DNA of 64,000 nt from NCBI GenBank assembly GCA_029335875.2, contig JARJMZ020000035.1, positions 37,878-101,877 of the forward strand. The letters are read 5' to 3'. A program made the position numbers and the translations under genes. Position 1 is the first letter of the stretch, and each line of letters begins with the position of its first letter. Below the pieces are notes generated by a model. The model was not told where the DNA came from. It saw nothing but the letters and a program-made list of their open reading frames with translations, and ran no database searches. The stretch comes from Thermoprotei archaeon (GTDB lineage: Archaea > Thermoproteota > Thermoprotei_A > Sulfolobales > Acidilobaceae). Shown here one piece after another: positions 34,277 to 43,857 of this stretch.

Positions 34277-35866
34277 TCACACTGGGGGCCTCCTCTTAAT
34301 AATAGCTTCTCTCAGGGTTCTCCTAAGCCTTAATACAGTGTCTAGTGCTATTAGGGCTACGAGTATCGCTAAGCCGGTGAACGCTACATAGCTTAGAGCT
34401 TCAAAGCCCGGATAGTATCTCGAGAGCTCCACGATAACATAGAAGGCTAGAGACCCCGACCCTAGGAGTGTGAGGAGCCTTATGAGGGCTGCAGGTATTT
34501 TCCCGAGAGGCTCCACGTCTCTAATAAGCTCCCTGTACAGTCTCAGTATTATGATGATTGCCGGTATCAAGGTTAACAGCCCTATGTACCCTAAGCCTAT
34601 ATAGCTTAAAACAGAGGCTACCACAGCCACCGCTAGCAGGATGACACTAACCTTAGAGGATGTTACTACAACGTTTACACCTATCCTGTAAATGCTCTCC
34701 GGAACCGGGGGTATAATGTCGGCTAGAATATACCTGTCAACGACCCCAGCTATACGCTCCCACCTCAGAGAGGCTATGTTCGAGGCTGTTATAGATACTA
34801 GGGGTAGAAGTACTAGGGGGAGCACTAAGTCCTCCCCCACAACACCGCCCATAAACGCTGTTATAGCTACAAGGGGCGCTAGCTCGCTTACACTCAACAG
34901 GTGCACGCTGAGGGCTGTAGCGTAGTAGCCGCTCCTAAGAACTATAAGGGATGCCAGGAAAACAGCCAGCCCCCTAACAATTATAGCTATCACAGCAACT
35001 AGAGCTATTACAGCTAACACTGTTAGCCTCATAGAGCTCGGCGTCGGCAAGAGGAGGCCCACGGCCACCATGTAGATCAACATGAACATGTCGGTCAGAG
35101 GCCTGAGGAAACCCCCGTTTCCCGTGGCCCTCCCGAAGAAGTAGCCTGCAGCGAAAGCCCCTAGATAGGGTGATGCGAAAACACCGGCTACGCTCGCATA
35201 CAAAAGTGTTAAGACTATAGCCACAGTAGGCTCTTGGCCCCCCAAAGCCCTAATCCTGTAGAATGTAAACCTGAACACCGCACCCCCGACCACTGCGAAG
35301 GCCACAGTTAAAGTTAGGACGACTATGGGGTTTCTATGTCCTCCCCCCACAATACTTAGCCCGGTCAGGAGGGCGATGTCCTCTACAGTGGTTATGGCTA
35401 GGGCTAGGCTCCTAGCTTCCGCCATCCCCAGCTTCTCTGTGAGCTTATACGCTGCCATTGTGCTGGAGGAGAGTATAGCTACAGCTATAACCATGCTCTC
35501 CAAATACCCGAACCCTGCCAGCCTGGCTACAGCTATAGTAAACACTACTATTATTGTGGCCTCGAGGGCGACAATGTAGACACTCCTAGGGTTAAACCCT
35601 AACAGGCCAACCTCCCTACCAGCCTCGAAAGCTATGAGGACGCCTCCGAGAGTTAGCAGGGCGGAGCCTAGATCCGCTAAAACTCCAGGGTTAACCCCTA
35701 GAACACCCTCTAGCTCGACGAGCTCAGATATAGCCTTGAAGAATAGTGCTGCAACCAGGAAACCTACTAGGGGGAGCATCCTAGCTCTCTCCGCCAAGTA
35801 CCCTGCGACCACAGCCAAAGCCATGATGAGCGATAGTAACAGAAGTATGCTCAACGGTCCCCCCAA
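34277..35866 (-). CDS. Monovalent cation/proton antiporter, CPA2 (KefB/NapA-type)
   Basis: A 529-aa integral membrane protein with about 13-14 hydrophobic helices. The CPA family features are a helix-4 region VAILSSSTMAAYKL and the TTVEDIALLTGL segment with the ED pair that in NapA-like exchangers includes the ion-binding Asp. No soluble TrkA/RCK domain follows; instead there is a C-terminal extension with two to three more helices. It probably exchanges Na+ or K+ for H+. TTG start. The CDF-type gene follows on the same strand. Confidence 0.88.
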   Translation of the reverse strand: MGGPLSILLLLSLIMALAVVAGYLAERARMLPLVGFLVAALFFKAISELVELEGVLGVNPGVLADLGSALLTLGGVLIAFEAGREVGLLGFNPRSVYIVALEATIIVVFTIAVARLAGFGYLESMVIAVAILSSSTMAAYKLTEKLGMAEARSLALAITTVEDIALLTGLSIVGGGHRNPIVVLTLTVAFAVVGGAVFRFTFYRIRALGGQEPTVAIVLTLLYASVAGVFASPYLGAFAAGYFFGRATGNGGFLRPLTDMFMLIYMVAVGLLLPTPSSMRLTVLAVIALVAVIAIIVRGLAVFLASLIVLRSGYYATALSVHLLSVSELAPLVAITAFMGGVVGEDLVLPLVLLPLVSITASNIASLRWERIAGVVDRYILADIIPPVPESIYRIGVNVVVTSSKVSVILLAVAVVASVLSYIGLGYIGLLTLIPAIIIILRLYRELIRDVEPLGKIPAALIRLLTLLGSGSLAFYVIVELSRYYPGFEALSYVAFTGLAILVALIALDTVLRLRRTLREAIIKRRPPV

Positions 35867-36102
35867 ATATAAGTGACAGGTTATCCTAATAGGTTTAACA
35901 TGACATTATCCCACTAAGTTCTAATAATGGGGTAGCTCACATTCTTCAATACTCCGAGGGGGCGTAACCTAGTGTTGGAAGCTTGCATCCTAGCCTCTCC
36001 ACGCGCTCTACCCTTTGGGGGCTTTAAGAGTTAGATGTTAGTTGTTACAAGATTATGTTTAAACTCATAGGTAGAGGGGGATTTAATGGTCTTGAGAATG
36101 TT

Positions 36103-36453
36103 TTAAGCGTATTCTCTCCACGTGTGGCCGCATTTGGTGCACTTGTAGAAGCGTGTGGGCGGCTCGTCTGCAGCTCTCGTCTGCATCATCCAGAAGAACG
36201 CTTCCTCATGGCTGCATTTTGGGCAGACTACCCCTTTAACTATTTGGGCTGTTGAGGATACCTGTCTACTGCCTAGTACTAGGAGTTTATCTTTAGGGTT
36301 CCTCTTAACCTCGCTCTTGAAAGTTAGAGCTCGCTGGCTCGCTATATCAATGACAGCCTCCTCGTAGCCGCATCTAGCGCACTTGTACTTTAGCCCCTCT
36401 CCGCTCTTTATGGGGCCTTTCATTATGCCACCACATTTTGGGCAAAACTTCAT
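36103..36453 (-). CDS. tfs: Transcription factor S (TFS, TFIIS-like)
   Basis: Promotes transcript cleavage by backtracked RNA polymerase. A 116-aa protein with an N-terminal Rpb9-type zinc ribbon (CPKCGGIM, CARCGYEE) and a C-terminal TFIIS-type ribbon (CPKCSHEE, CTKCGHTW). The catalytic acidic pair is present in the loop TRAADEPPTRFYKC, so it is the active TFS form rather than an inhibitory TFS4-type paralogue. ATG start. It lies 70 nt from the GGGPS gene on the same strand. Confidence 0.95.
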   Translation of the reverse strand: MKFCPKCGGIMKGPIKSGEGLKYKCARCGYEEAVIDIASQRALTFKSEVKRNPKDKLLVLGSRQVSSTAQIVKGVVCPKCSHEEAFFWMMQTRAADEPPTRFYKCTKCGHTWREYA

Positions 36454-36522
36454 GTTTATGTATGCCCTCCTCGATCTTAAGGTTTAACTGTACCCCGGAC
36501 CTTATCAGGTTTAGGGTAGGCT

Positions 36523-37251
36523 TCAGTAGCCCTTAAAAGCTCTAACTATGTCAGCAAGGATCTCCGGGTTCTCCTCCACTATAGTCCCCGTCACGAGCCC
36601 GTCTGCTCCAGCCTCAGCTATAGCCCTGGCGGCTTCCGGGCTCTTAACGCCCCCACCAACTATGACAAGGGCTTCTATGCCAGCCATCTCTAGAAGTTTT
36701 TTAGACATTGCTATAGCGTCGGGGGGCACGGGTTTTGGAGCCCCGCTCCCCGCCTCGAGGTATATTATCTTAGACCCCATCATGCCGCAGGCCAGCGAGT
36801 GTGCGGCCACGAGTTCCGGCTTCTCGTAAGGTATGGGCCTCGCTCTCACCATGAACCCGGCAGTCCCCCCATAGCCTACTATCACATAGCATGTTGGTAT
36901 AGGCTCTAGGTTGTGGCTGAGAACTATGAGGGCTCCCTGAACCTGGGCTATCCCATGGTAGTATGGGTCGTCACTATTTATAATGTTGAGGAACAGGGCC
37001 GCGTCAGCTTTTCTAGAAACGTTGTTGAGGGCTCCAGGGAATATCACCACGGGCATCCCATATTTTTTGACAGCCTCTATTACACTGTCAGTGTTCTCAG
37101 GTGAGACCCCCAGGCTTCCACCTACTAGTATGAAATCTGACCCCGCATCTCTAGCTATCCTCGCCACCCTCTCAACATCCCGCGGGCTCGCCTTATCAGG
37201 GTCTATTAGCGTGAAGTGTAGCCTACCTTGTTTCCTCTTCTCCAACATCAT
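36523..37251 (-). CDS. Geranylgeranylglyceryl phosphate synthase
   Basis: Makes the first ether bond of archaeal membrane lipids, from sn-glycerol 1-phosphate and GGPP. TIM-barrel signatures: LHFTLIDPDKASPRDV, FILVGGSLGVSPENTD, VVIFPGALNNVSRKADA, YLEAGSGAPKPV, IVGGGVKSPEAARA. The ATG at 37251 (MMLEKRKQGRLHF) is preferred over the upstream frame start at 37311, because the latter lies within the elf1 reading frame and extends beyond the family N-terminus. The gene overlaps elf1 by 29 nt, giving about 242 aa. Confidence 0.92.
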   Translation of the reverse strand: MMLEKRKQGRLHFTLIDPDKASPRDVERVARIARDAGSDFILVGGSLGVSPENTDSVIEAVKKYGMPVVIFPGALNNVSRKADAALFLNIINSDDPYYHGIAQVQGALIVLSHNLEPIPTCYVIVGYGGTAGFMVRARPIPYEKPELVAAHSLACGMMGSKIIYLEAGSGAPKPVPPDAIAMSKKLLEMAGIEALVIVGGGVKSPEAARAIAEAGADGLVTGTIVEENPEILADIVRAFKGY

Positions 37252-37576
37252 ACTCCATAGTCTCCCCTTCCACGCCACCCGGTTCAGCCCCCTCTCCAGT
37301 TTCCCCCCCACACTCCTCCTCTAGTCTACCTTCATAGACTAAGTCTGTGATCCTATTATATACATCTATCCTCTCAACAACCCTGCTAACGGGGATCCTA
37401 CAGTTAAACCCGCAACTCCCACATGTCACCACAGCTATTTTAACGTCAGCCGAATCCCCCTTCTCAAAGTCAACAGTCAAAGTCATGGATCCGCAGAGCG
37501 GGCACTGGTAGTATCTCATTAGCTGCTTTGGAACCGCCCTCTTAACTTTGACTCTCTTCCTTTTACGCCTCCCCAA
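37223..37576 (-). CDS. Transcription elongation factor Elf1-like protein
   Basis: A 117-aa protein with a basic N-terminus (MGRRKRKRVKVKRAVPKQ), an Elf1-type zinc ribbon (CPLCGSMTLTVDF and CGSCGFNCR) and an acidic, Glu-rich C-terminal tail. Archaeal Elf1 binds RNA polymerase near the downstream DNA. The ATG lies directly behind a T-rich stretch. It overlaps the GGGPS gene by 29 nt, so these are translated from one transcript, with tfs close downstream. Confidence 0.88.
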   Translation of the reverse strand: MGRRKRKRVKVKRAVPKQLMRYYQCPLCGSMTLTVDFEKGDSADVKIAVVTCGSCGFNCRIPVSRVVERIDVYNRITDLVYEGRLEEECGGETGEGAEPGGVEGETMEYDVGEEETR

Positions 37577-37627
37577 ACCCTATACACCGTGGTTTAAAGT
37601 GTTTTTAAATGGTTTTAATTATTAAGG

Positions 37628-38908
37628 TTGCCTACATTAAACCGTTGTGTGGTGTCTGGTTTGGGGTATAAAGTTAGAGATATAGGCCTAGCGTCTGGCG
37701 GCGCAGCCCAGATAGCGTGGGCTGAGAAGCACATGCCAGTCCTCGTAAAGCTCAGAGAGCTTTATAGGCGGGGCGAGCCTTTGAAGGGCGTCAAGATATC
37801 GGCCAGCCTTCACGTGACTAAGGAGACGGCGGTCCTAGTGAGGACTCTTAAAGCTTGGGGCGCTGAGGTACACCTGGCACCCTGCAACCCCCTCTCAACG
37901 CAGGATGATGTGGCTGCGGCGTTGGCTAGCGAGGGTGTAAATGTTTACGCGTGGAAGGGTATGAGCTCGGAAGAGTATTTCTGGGCTATTAGGAGGGTCG
38001 GCTCCGAGGGGCCGGACATAGTTATGGATGATGGCGGCGACCTCCACGTGACGCTCCACGAGGAGCTCCGGGATAAGGCTGTGGGGGTGTGGGGCGGGAC
38101 TGAGGAGACGACCACGGGGGTTATAAGGCTTAAAGCTATGGAGAAGGCGGGGGAGCTCCTCTACCCGGTTATCGCCGTTAACAATGCTAGGACAAAGTAC
38201 ATGTTCGACAACAGGTATGGGACGGGGCAGAGTACTGTGGACGGCATATTGAGGGCCACCAACGTTTTGGTGGCCGGTAAAACTGCTGTAGTAGCGGGCT
38301 ACGGCTGGGTTGGGAAGGGTGTTGCTATGAGGCTGAGGGGTATGGGGGCTAGGGTTATAGTTACTGAGGTAGACCCTGTTAAAGCCCTCGAAGCTGTTAT
38401 GGACGGTTTCGAGGTGACATCGATGGCTAAAGCAGCTAGGATAGGCGATATTTTCGTGACAGCCACTGGAAACAGGGATGTCATAAGGGGGGAGCACATG
38501 GTGCTAATGAAAGACGGGGCTATACTAGCTAACGCCGGCCACTTCAACGTGGAGGTGAGCGTTGAGGATTTAAATAGGATAGCAGTTTCTAAGAAGACTG
38601 TGAGACCCTACGTCGAGGAATACACGCTGCCAGACGGCAGGAGGCTATACCTCCTGGCTGAGGGGAGGCTGGTAAACCTAGTGGCCGCTGAAGGGCACCC
38701 GAGCGAAGTAATGGATATGAGCTTCTCAAACCAAGCCCTATCAGTACTACACATAGCAGCGAATAAAGGCAAACTCCACCCTAAAGTCTACGACGTCCCA
38801 CAAGATGTAGATGATACTGTGGCGAGGCTAAAACTAGAGACAATGGGTATAGAGATAGATGAGCTAACACCAACACAGAAAGAGTACCTACAGAGCTGGA
38901 AGGTCTAA
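37628..38908 (+). CDS. ahcY: S-adenosylhomocysteine hydrolase
   Basis: Hydrolyses S-adenosylhomocysteine to adenosine and homocysteine and so relieves inhibition of methyltransferases. About 426 aa, short form as in archaea. Signatures: [57 protein letters not shown] (in two blocks), the NAD-binding [20 protein letters not shown], and C-terminal [16 protein letters not shown]. The TTG at 37628 matches a TATA box at 37602-37610 for a leaderless start; a GTG at 37649 is an alternative. Confidence 0.95.
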   Translation: MPTLNRCVVSGLGYKVRDIGLASGGAAQIAWAEKHMPVLVKLRELYRRGEPLKGVKISASLHVTKETAVLVRTLKAWGAEVHLAPCNPLSTQDDVAAALASEGVNVYAWKGMSSEEYFWAIRRVGSEGPDIVMDDGGDLHVTLHEELRDKAVGVWGGTEETTTGVIRLKAMEKAGELLYPVIAVNNARTKYMFDNRYGTGQSTVDGILRATNVLVAGKTAVVAGYGWVGKGVAMRLRGMGARVIVTEVDPVKALEAVMDGFEVTSMAKAARIGDIFVTATGNRDVIRGEHMVLMKDGAILANAGHFNVEVSVEDLNRIAVSKKTVRPYVEEYTLPDGRRLYLLAEGRLVNLVAAEGHPSEVMDMSFSNQALSVLHIAANKGKLHPKVYDVPQDVDDTVARLKLETMGIEIDELTPTQKEYLQSWKV

Positions 38909-38950
38909 GAAAAACTATTAAACTCCCAGGCAATTAAAAGACATATGGGA

Positions 38951-39024
<74 letters not shown>

Positions 39025-39199
39025 CTAGGAGGACACGCCAGCCTAAAGTTCGGCTTCTCATACCCTCGCAACTGCATGTAAAGGTAGATGTGATGGTAGA
39101 TTCTTCGCATACGAGAGCAAGGCCGAATAAAAGCCATGATAGTAGGTCGTTACGGCTGGCTGTTGAAACTCCTCTTAGAGTCGTGGTGGGCTAGTAGCT

Positions 39200-40123
39200 T
39201 TAGCCGTTAGATGGGGGGGATCCCGTAGTTTTTCTCTTGATCCCGGCTATTTGTGGTGGGAACGTGAGGGCTATTATTGACCCGGCTATTATTAGTGCTC
39301 CCCCTATGATGTCCCCCCATGTCAGCTCCTCTCCTAGGATCGTGTAGCCTAGCGCTGCCGTGAATACTGGTTGGAGGTTGATGTAGGGGGCTGCTCTGGA
39401 GGATCCTACGATGGCTATGGCTTTGTTCCACATGTAGAAAGCTACTGCTCCAGGCATTAGGGCTATCCAGACTAGTGCTAGGGCTATCTTATAGTCGACT
39501 ATGTGCGGGTTGAAGTTGAGGAGGAAGGGGGCTGACAGGATTGTTGTTGGGGGTATTGATAGTAGTATGGACGCGTACGTTAAGGCGGCCCTGTCCGAGT
39601 TGGGGTAGAACCTGTTTTGGAGGACAGTGTATATAGCCCAGAGGAGCCCTGCTAGGAGGCCCCCCATTATTCCTATAATGTAGTATGAGCCTTCAGTGTT
39701 TAAACCCCTCCAGGAGGATAGGATCAAAACGCCTAAAGTAGATAGGGCGCCTCCCAGCACCTGCCACACTCCAGGTCTAGACTCTCTAGTGATGAAAGCC
39801 AGGGCTATGATGATTATAGGCGTGAACCCTAGAGCTAAGCCCACTATGGAAGCGGGGGCGTGCGACAAGGAATAGTAGAGGGTGAAGTTGAAAAAAGTGA
39901 ACCCTGTGAGACCTAGAAGGGCGCCCTTCCACTCGATATACTGGCGGGCCCTAGCCAGAACCCCGGGCCCGAAAACGATAATATAGAGTGGAGCTGCGAG
40001 CGCCCACCTGAAAAATGTTATAGTGAAAGGGTCCATATAGGGGGCGAGCCACCTGCCAATAATATTATTAGTGGGCCATAAAGCCTGGCATAAAACTAGG
40101 TAAACCAGAGCCCTAGCAGACAC
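39200..40123 (-). CDS. DMT-superfamily (EamA) transporter
   Basis: A 307-aa membrane protein with ten predicted helices arranged as two EamA repeats (ALWPTNNIIGRWL start of repeat 1 and the GLLWAIYTVLQNRFY start of repeat 2), ending GGALIIAGSIIAL and a short basic tail. Such proteins export or import amino acids, nucleotides or other metabolites; substrate unknown. GTG start. A TATA box at about 40163-40173 seems shared with the small gene on the opposite strand. Confidence 0.85.
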   Translation of the reverse strand: MSARALVYLVLCQALWPTNNIIGRWLAPYMDPFTITFFRWALAAPLYIIVFGPGVLARARQYIEWKGALLGLTGFTFFNFTLYYSLSHAPASIVGLALGFTPIIIIALAFITRESRPGVWQVLGGALSTLGVLILSSWRGLNTEGSYYIIGIMGGLLAGLLWAIYTVLQNRFYPNSDRAALTYASILLSIPPTTILSAPFLLNFNPHIVDYKIALALVWIALMPGAVAFYMWNKAIAIVGSSRAAPYINLQPVFTAALGYTILGEELTWGDIIGGALIIAGSIIALTFPPQIAGIKRKTTGSPPSNG

Positions 40124-40162
40124 AGTCCACGCCGTTAATACTATGTACCTACAGCCTTCACA

Positions 40163-40173
40163 CCTTATAAGCC
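40163..40173. promoter_or_regulatory. Shared TATA element between DMT gene and small peptide gene
   Basis: CCTTATAAGCC is nearly palindromic. It lies about 40 nt upstream of the GTG of the DMT gene on the minus strand and 34 nt upstream of the 40207 ATG on the plus strand, so it could serve both. Confidence 0.45.
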
Positions 40174-40206
40174 TAAACTAAAACATAAAGGCAAAGGTGA
40201 ACAGTT

Positions 40207-40278
40207 ATGCCGGGAAGATGTGGAGCAAAGAGGAAGAAAGAGGCGGGGGAGGGCTCGGAGAAAAAGAAAGCTAAATAA
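40207..40278 (+). CDS. Very short Lys/Arg-rich peptide, candidate gene
   Basis: A 23-codon frame from ATG: MPGRCGAKRKKEAGEGSEKK and then KAK. I do not recognise a family. It is supported as a gene by a TATA box 34 nt upstream, an AAGGTGA ribosome-binding site 6 nt before the ATG, and the absence of any other gene in the gap. Strongly basic with one cysteine, so it might bind nucleic acid. A random short frame remains possible. Confidence 0.5.
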   Translation: MPGRCGAKRKKEAGEGSEKKKAK

Positions 40279-40497
40279 CAAACAGGAGTCATAACCGGGT
40301 TTCCAAAAGGTTTCCTCCCACGACAGGCAGCTAAATTATTAAACCCTCAAAGAACAAGAATACATATAGGCTGTGAAGAGGGTGGAGCGACGCTGAACTA
40401 GTGAAGACCGACTATCCACAGAGCCCGCAAACTCCTATCATTAAAGCTTTGGAGAGTGTTTCGCCCAGGCTAGAGCTTATGGGATAATGTTGGGTGG

Positions 40498-40570
40498 TGG
40501 GCCCGCGGGGATTCGAACCCCGGACCTCCGCCGTGTAAGGGCGGCGTCCTAACCGCTAGACTACGGGCCC
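40498..40570 (-). tRNA. tRNA-Val (TAC)
   Basis: Complete cloverleaf of 73 nt on the minus strand: acceptor GGGCCCG/CGGGCCC with A73, D arm GTCT/GGAC, anticodon stem CCGCC/GGCGG with loop CTTACAC (anticodon TAC), T arm CGGGG-TTCGAAT-CCCCG. No intron. CCA follows at 40495-40497, so CCA is encoded. Confidence 0.96.
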
Positions 40571-40600
40571 TTCTCCCGTTTCTTCCTTTTCCCTGGAGGT

Positions 40601-40618
40601 GTTATAAGCTTTAAAGTT
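40601..40618. promoter_or_regulatory. Divergent TATA region tRNA-Val / HAD gene
   Basis: GTTATAAGCTTTAAAGTT is nearly symmetric and lies about 30-48 nt upstream of the tRNA-Val 5' end (minus strand) and 22-39 nt upstream of the HAD gene start (plus strand). Confidence 0.45.
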
Positions 40619-40639
40619 TCCCCGTTTCCCCGGGGTCTC

Positions 40640-41128
40640 TTGCTGGAGCCTGCTGTTGTTTTCGATATTGATGGTGTCCTCGTTGATAGTAGTGCTAGGT
40701 TTAGGGCTTGCCTGGAGGAGGCGGGGCTTAAGAGCCTTGAGGGTGTTAGGGGCTATAGGAGGATGTTTTTCTGGAGGTGTTTCCTCAGCTCTAAATACCT
40801 TTACCTCGATAAGCCCCGCCCTGAATACGTGTCCCTCGCCTTAGACTATGCTAGGAGGGGGTATAAGGTTGTAGTAGTTTCTGGGAGGGGTAAGGCTATG
40901 GAGGCGGACACTTGGGCCCAGTTGAGGGATATGGGCTTAGATAGAGTGGTGTCAGAGGTGGTGTTAAGGAGGCCCGGGGACTACAGGGAGGAGCGCGTTT
41001 ACAAGGTTGAAACGCTTAGGAGGCTTATGGGGAAATATAGGGTTGAAGCTGTCTACGACGACTCTGAAAGTGTAGTTAAAGCTTTAAGCAGGGAGCTCCC
41101 CAAGGTTAAAGTGTTCCATGTCAAGTAG
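40640..41128 (+). CDS. HAD-superfamily phosphatase
   Basis: A 162-aa HAD hydrolase with the nucleophile motif DIDGVLVDS (residues 9-17), motif II Ser in VVVSGRGKA, and acidic motif IV VYDDSESVV. The small size and the capless layout resemble polynucleotide 3'-phosphatase or nucleotidase-like HAD proteins; the substrate cannot be inferred. TTG start. The neighbouring convergent gene at 41177 is another HAD protein. Confidence 0.85.
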   Translation: MLEPAVVFDIDGVLVDSSARFRACLEEAGLKSLEGVRGYRRMFFWRCFLSSKYLYLDKPRPEYVSLALDYARRGYKVVVVSGRGKAMEADTWAQLRDMGLDRVVSEVVLRRPGDYREERVYKVETLRRLMGKYRVEAVYDDSESVVKALSRELPKVKVFHVK

Positions 41129-41176
41129 CTCTACACGCCAAAAGACACAATACTATAGTATCCCCGCCCCCCAAGA

Positions 41177-41710
41177 TTAGAGGCTACAGTTCAACCTAAC
41201 ATTAGGGCAGGCGTCTGCCAGTATGTTTCTAAGGATCTCCAGCGCATCCTCTAACCCCCTGAAGTCCCTCCACGCTCTAAGAAACTTGAAGGAATCCCCG
41301 ATCCTCCTCCTCACGCTCTCCAAGTGTATATCCCTATCATCTATGTATACTATAGTGCAGGGCTCCGAGCACCCCCTCCTTGAAGCCTCCTCTAGAGCCC
41401 CTAGAGCCATGAGACCCTTATCTGGGTGAGGCTCTATAGCTAGGTAGTCGAACAAGTTTATAACATTGAAAGCTCTAAGAGCCTCTAAAGCCTTCTCCCT
41501 CACATTCCAGCTTAAAGCCGAAACAAAAGCCCCACACCTTCTAGCCTCCTCTATCAGCCTGACCATATCGACGTAAAGCCTAACCTTAACACCCCTACTA
41601 TCAGCTATCACACCCTCAGAAACCCCCCTGAAGGGGGGGTCAAGCATCGATATATCCAGGTTATCCCAGAGGGTCCCATCAAGGTCGACGAACAGGATCC
41701 AACAGCTCAC
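41177..41710 (-). CDS. HAD phosphatase, MDP-1-like
   Basis: A 177-aa HAD protein with nucleophile motif FVDLDGTLWDN (DLDGT), motif II VSALSWNVREKALEAL and acidic motif IVYIDDRDIHLE, the arrangement of the magnesium-dependent phosphatase-1 group (DGTLW and SxW). MDP-1 acts on protein tyrosine-like or sugar-derived phosphates; the substrate here is unknown. GTG start. It is convergent with the preceding HAD gene, 48 nt apart. Confidence 0.85.
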   Translation of the reverse strand: MSCWILFVDLDGTLWDNLDISMLDPPFRGVSEGVIADSRGVKVRLYVDMVRLIEEARRCGAFVSALSWNVREKALEALRAFNVINLFDYLAIEPHPDKGLMALGALEEASRRGCSEPCTIVYIDDRDIHLESVRRRIGDSFKFLRAWRDFRGLEDALEILRNILADACPNVRLNCSL

Positions 41711-41781
41711 CGAGAGCCCCCATGGATCTAGGTATTCCAGCTTATAATTTCTGCTATTCTTAAATAAGAATATATAGTAAA

Positions 41782-41792
41782 GCTTTTATATA
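41782..41792 (+). promoter_or_regulatory. TATA box of the trpB2-serK operon
   Basis: CTTTTATATAC lies 16 nt before the first ATG (41798) but about 40 nt before an in-frame ATG at 41831, which has a GGTGAT ribosome-binding sequence. Spacing therefore favours the later start. Confidence 0.45.
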
Positions 41793-41797
41793 CTGGA

Positions 41798-43213
41798 ATG
41801 TTACTGGTGCATGGTGATCCGGTTGAGCCAATGGCTAGGATTCTAGGCCCTCGTAGGAGGGCTTCTCAAGCCGAGGATTTAGTTCCCCAGTCATGGTATA
41901 ACATTGTGCCCGACCTCCCTAAGCCTCTGCCCCCGCCCCTACTCCCTGATGGTAGGGTTCCTCCTAGGGAGCTGTTTGAAAGAATATTCGCTAAAGCCCT
42001 CGTGGGCCAGGAGTTTAGTAGCGAGAGGTTCATTAGGATCCCTGAGGAGGTTAGAGATGTTCTAATAGGGTTGGGGAGGCCTACACCCCTATTTAGGGCT
42101 AGGAGGCTTGAAGAGTTTCTGGGGACGCCAGCTAGGATATACTATAAGTTTGAGGGCGTCCTACCCACTGGGAGCCACAAGGTTAACACTGCCGTAGCCC
42201 AGGCGTACTATAACATGGTTGAAGGCGTTGAGAGACTCTCCACGGAGACGGGGGCTGGACAGTGGGGTTCAGCTCTTTCTCTTGCCGGCGCGCTGTTCAA
42301 TTTGAAAGTCAGGGTTTTCATGGTTAGGTCGAGCTATGAGCAGAAGCCTTATAGGAGGGTTTTAATGGAGCTTTATGGGGCTGAAGTCATACCTAGCCCC
42401 TCTAAGCTTACTAATGCTGGGAGGGCTGTTTTAGAGAGAGATCCAGAGCATCCTGGAAGCCTTGGGATAGCGATATCTGAGGCTATTGAGGACGTCTTAT
42501 CCCATGACAAAGCTAGGTATAGCCTTGGCAGCGTCCTCAACCACGTTCTTTTACACCAGACAATTATAGGATTGGAGGCTGCCAGGCAGCTTGAAGAGTT
42601 CGGGGAGGAGCTCCCAGACTATGTCATAGGCTGCGTGGGGGGAGGGTCGAACTATGCGGGCTTAGCCTACCCGTTTATGAGGTTTAAACTCTCAGGCAAA
42701 AAGAGCAGCATGAAGTTTATAGCTGTGGAGCCTAGAGCATGCCCCTCCCTGACACGCGGGGCATACACTTACGACTACGGGGATACAGCGGGCTTAACGC
42801 CCCTACTTAAAATGCACACTGTAGGCCACAAGTACAGGGTTCCACCTATACATGCTGGGGGGCTCAGATACCATGGTGACGCCCCTTCACTTTCCCTCTT
42901 AGTTAATGAGGGTCTCGTGGAAGCTAGAGCATACAGTCAGACTGAGGTGTTCGCCGCCGGAGCTTTATTCTCTAAAGTTGAAGGGATAGTCCCCGCTCCT
43001 GAGAGCGCGCACGCTGTTAAGGCTGCTATAGATGTGGCTTTAGAGGCTAGGGAGAGCGGCGAGGCTAGTGTTATATTGTTCAACTTGAGCGGCCACGGCC
43101 TCCTAGACCTCCAAGGCTACCTTGAGTATCTTGAAGGTAGGCTGAGAGACTACGAGCCTGAAAGCATAGACTTATCATACCTGCCTCGAGTAAGCCTCCG
43201 CGGGGGCCCTTAA
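41798..43213 (+). CDS. trpB2: Tryptophan synthase beta-like protein TrpB2
   Basis: PLP-dependent beta-replacement enzyme, 471 aa from the first ATG or 460 from the better-placed ATG at 41831. It is the TrpB2 type, not TrpB1: N-terminal [39 protein letters not shown] lysine in [15 protein letters not shown] (Lys128), [29 protein letters not shown] and C-terminal LSGHGLLDL. TrpB2 enzymes studied elsewhere use O-phospho-L-serine and indole. No trpA or other trp gene is in the window. serK follows after only 5 nt; see findings. Confidence 0.93.
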   Translation: MLLVHGDPVEPMARILGPRRRASQAEDLVPQSWYNIVPDLPKPLPPPLLPDGRVPPRELFERIFAKALVGQEFSSERFIRIPEEVRDVLIGLGRPTPLFRARRLEEFLGTPARIYYKFEGVLPTGSHKVNTAVAQAYYNMVEGVERLSTETGAGQWGSALSLAGALFNLKVRVFMVRSSYEQKPYRRVLMELYGAEVIPSPSKLTNAGRAVLERDPEHPGSLGIAISEAIEDVLSHDKARYSLGSVLNHVLLHQTIIGLEAARQLEEFGEELPDYVIGCVGGGSNYAGLAYPFMRFKLSGKKSSMKFIAVEPRACPSLTRGAYTYDYGDTAGLTPLLKMHTVGHKYRVPPIHAGGLRYHGDAPSLSLLVNEGLVEARAYSQTEVFAAGALFSKVEGIVPAPESAHAVKAAIDVALEARESGEASVILFNLSGHGLLDLQGYLEYLEGRLRDYEPESIDLSYLPRVSLRGGP

Positions 43214-43218
43214 AAGCT

Positions 43219-43857
43219 ATGATACCCGGCAAGATTAAACTGGAGATAGCCCTAGTAGGCGTTAGAGAGCTGAGGCCACATGAGAAGGTGATCCCCGGCA
43301 GGGTCGCCGCTATCTTAGACTCTCTCGTTAAAAGCGGGGTTTTAAGGAGGCCCCTAATAGTTGACGGTAAAACATTCACTGTAATAGATGGGCATCACAG
43401 GCTTGAAGCCTTGAGAGTGCTTGGGGTCGAAAAAGCCCCAGCCATACTAGTTGACTATGAAGGCGACAATAGCATAATCGTAGACAGGTGGGTTAGAGTT
43501 TATGAAATACGGGGTGGGGATAGGGAAGAGGTCCTACAGGGGTTCAAGAGCATCTTCGGGCCCTCAATATCAATATTAAACTATGACCCCCCCATAGTCG
43601 AGATCCGCGAGGAGATGAAGGGAGAAGCTTATAGGGCCCTGGAAGCTCTAGAGCTCGCCTCCAACATAGTGGTGAAGTTTAGGGCGGAGAAGCCTAGGAA
43701 AGCCCCCAACTCCCTCATAATACTTCCCCCTAAGATAAGTAAAGCTGAAGTTGTTGAAGCCGCTTTAAACGGGAAACCCTTCCCCCCGAAAACTACAAGG
43801 CACGTAACTATGCTCAAGAACGTGGAGTTGAAGGTGCGCCTTTCCAAGCTTCAATAA
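43219..43857 (+). CDS. serK: SerK-like free serine kinase (ParB/Srx fold)
   Basis: Resembles the ADP-dependent serine kinase of Thermococcus, which phosphorylates free L-serine to O-phosphoserine. The 212-aa protein has the ParB/sulfiredoxin-like domain (ELRPHEKVIPGRVAAIL, RPLIVDGKTFTVIDG), the nucleotide-site HHRLEAL (H59, H60) and the C-terminal PFPPKTTRH motif of that family. DNA-binding ParB features (helix-turn-helix) are absent. The ATG is 5 nt after trpB2, so they form one transcript. The last 7 nt overlap the convergent gene at 43851. Confidence 0.85.
   Translation: MIPGKIKLEIALVGVRELRPHEKVIPGRVAAILDSLVKSGVLRRPLIVDGKTFTVIDGHHRLEALRVLGVEKAPAILVDYEGDNSIIVDRWVRVYEIRGGDREEVLQGFKSIFGPSISILNYDPPIVEIREEMKGEAYRALEALELASNIVVKFRAEKPRKAPNSLIILPPKISKAEVVEAALNGKPFPPKTTRHVTMLKNVELKVRLSKLQ

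Noticed and set aside
43219..43857. SerK-like gene as a ParB partition protein
   Set aside because: No helix-turn-helix DNA-binding domain and no ParA neighbour; the HHRLEAL and C-terminal motif fit the serine kinase group.
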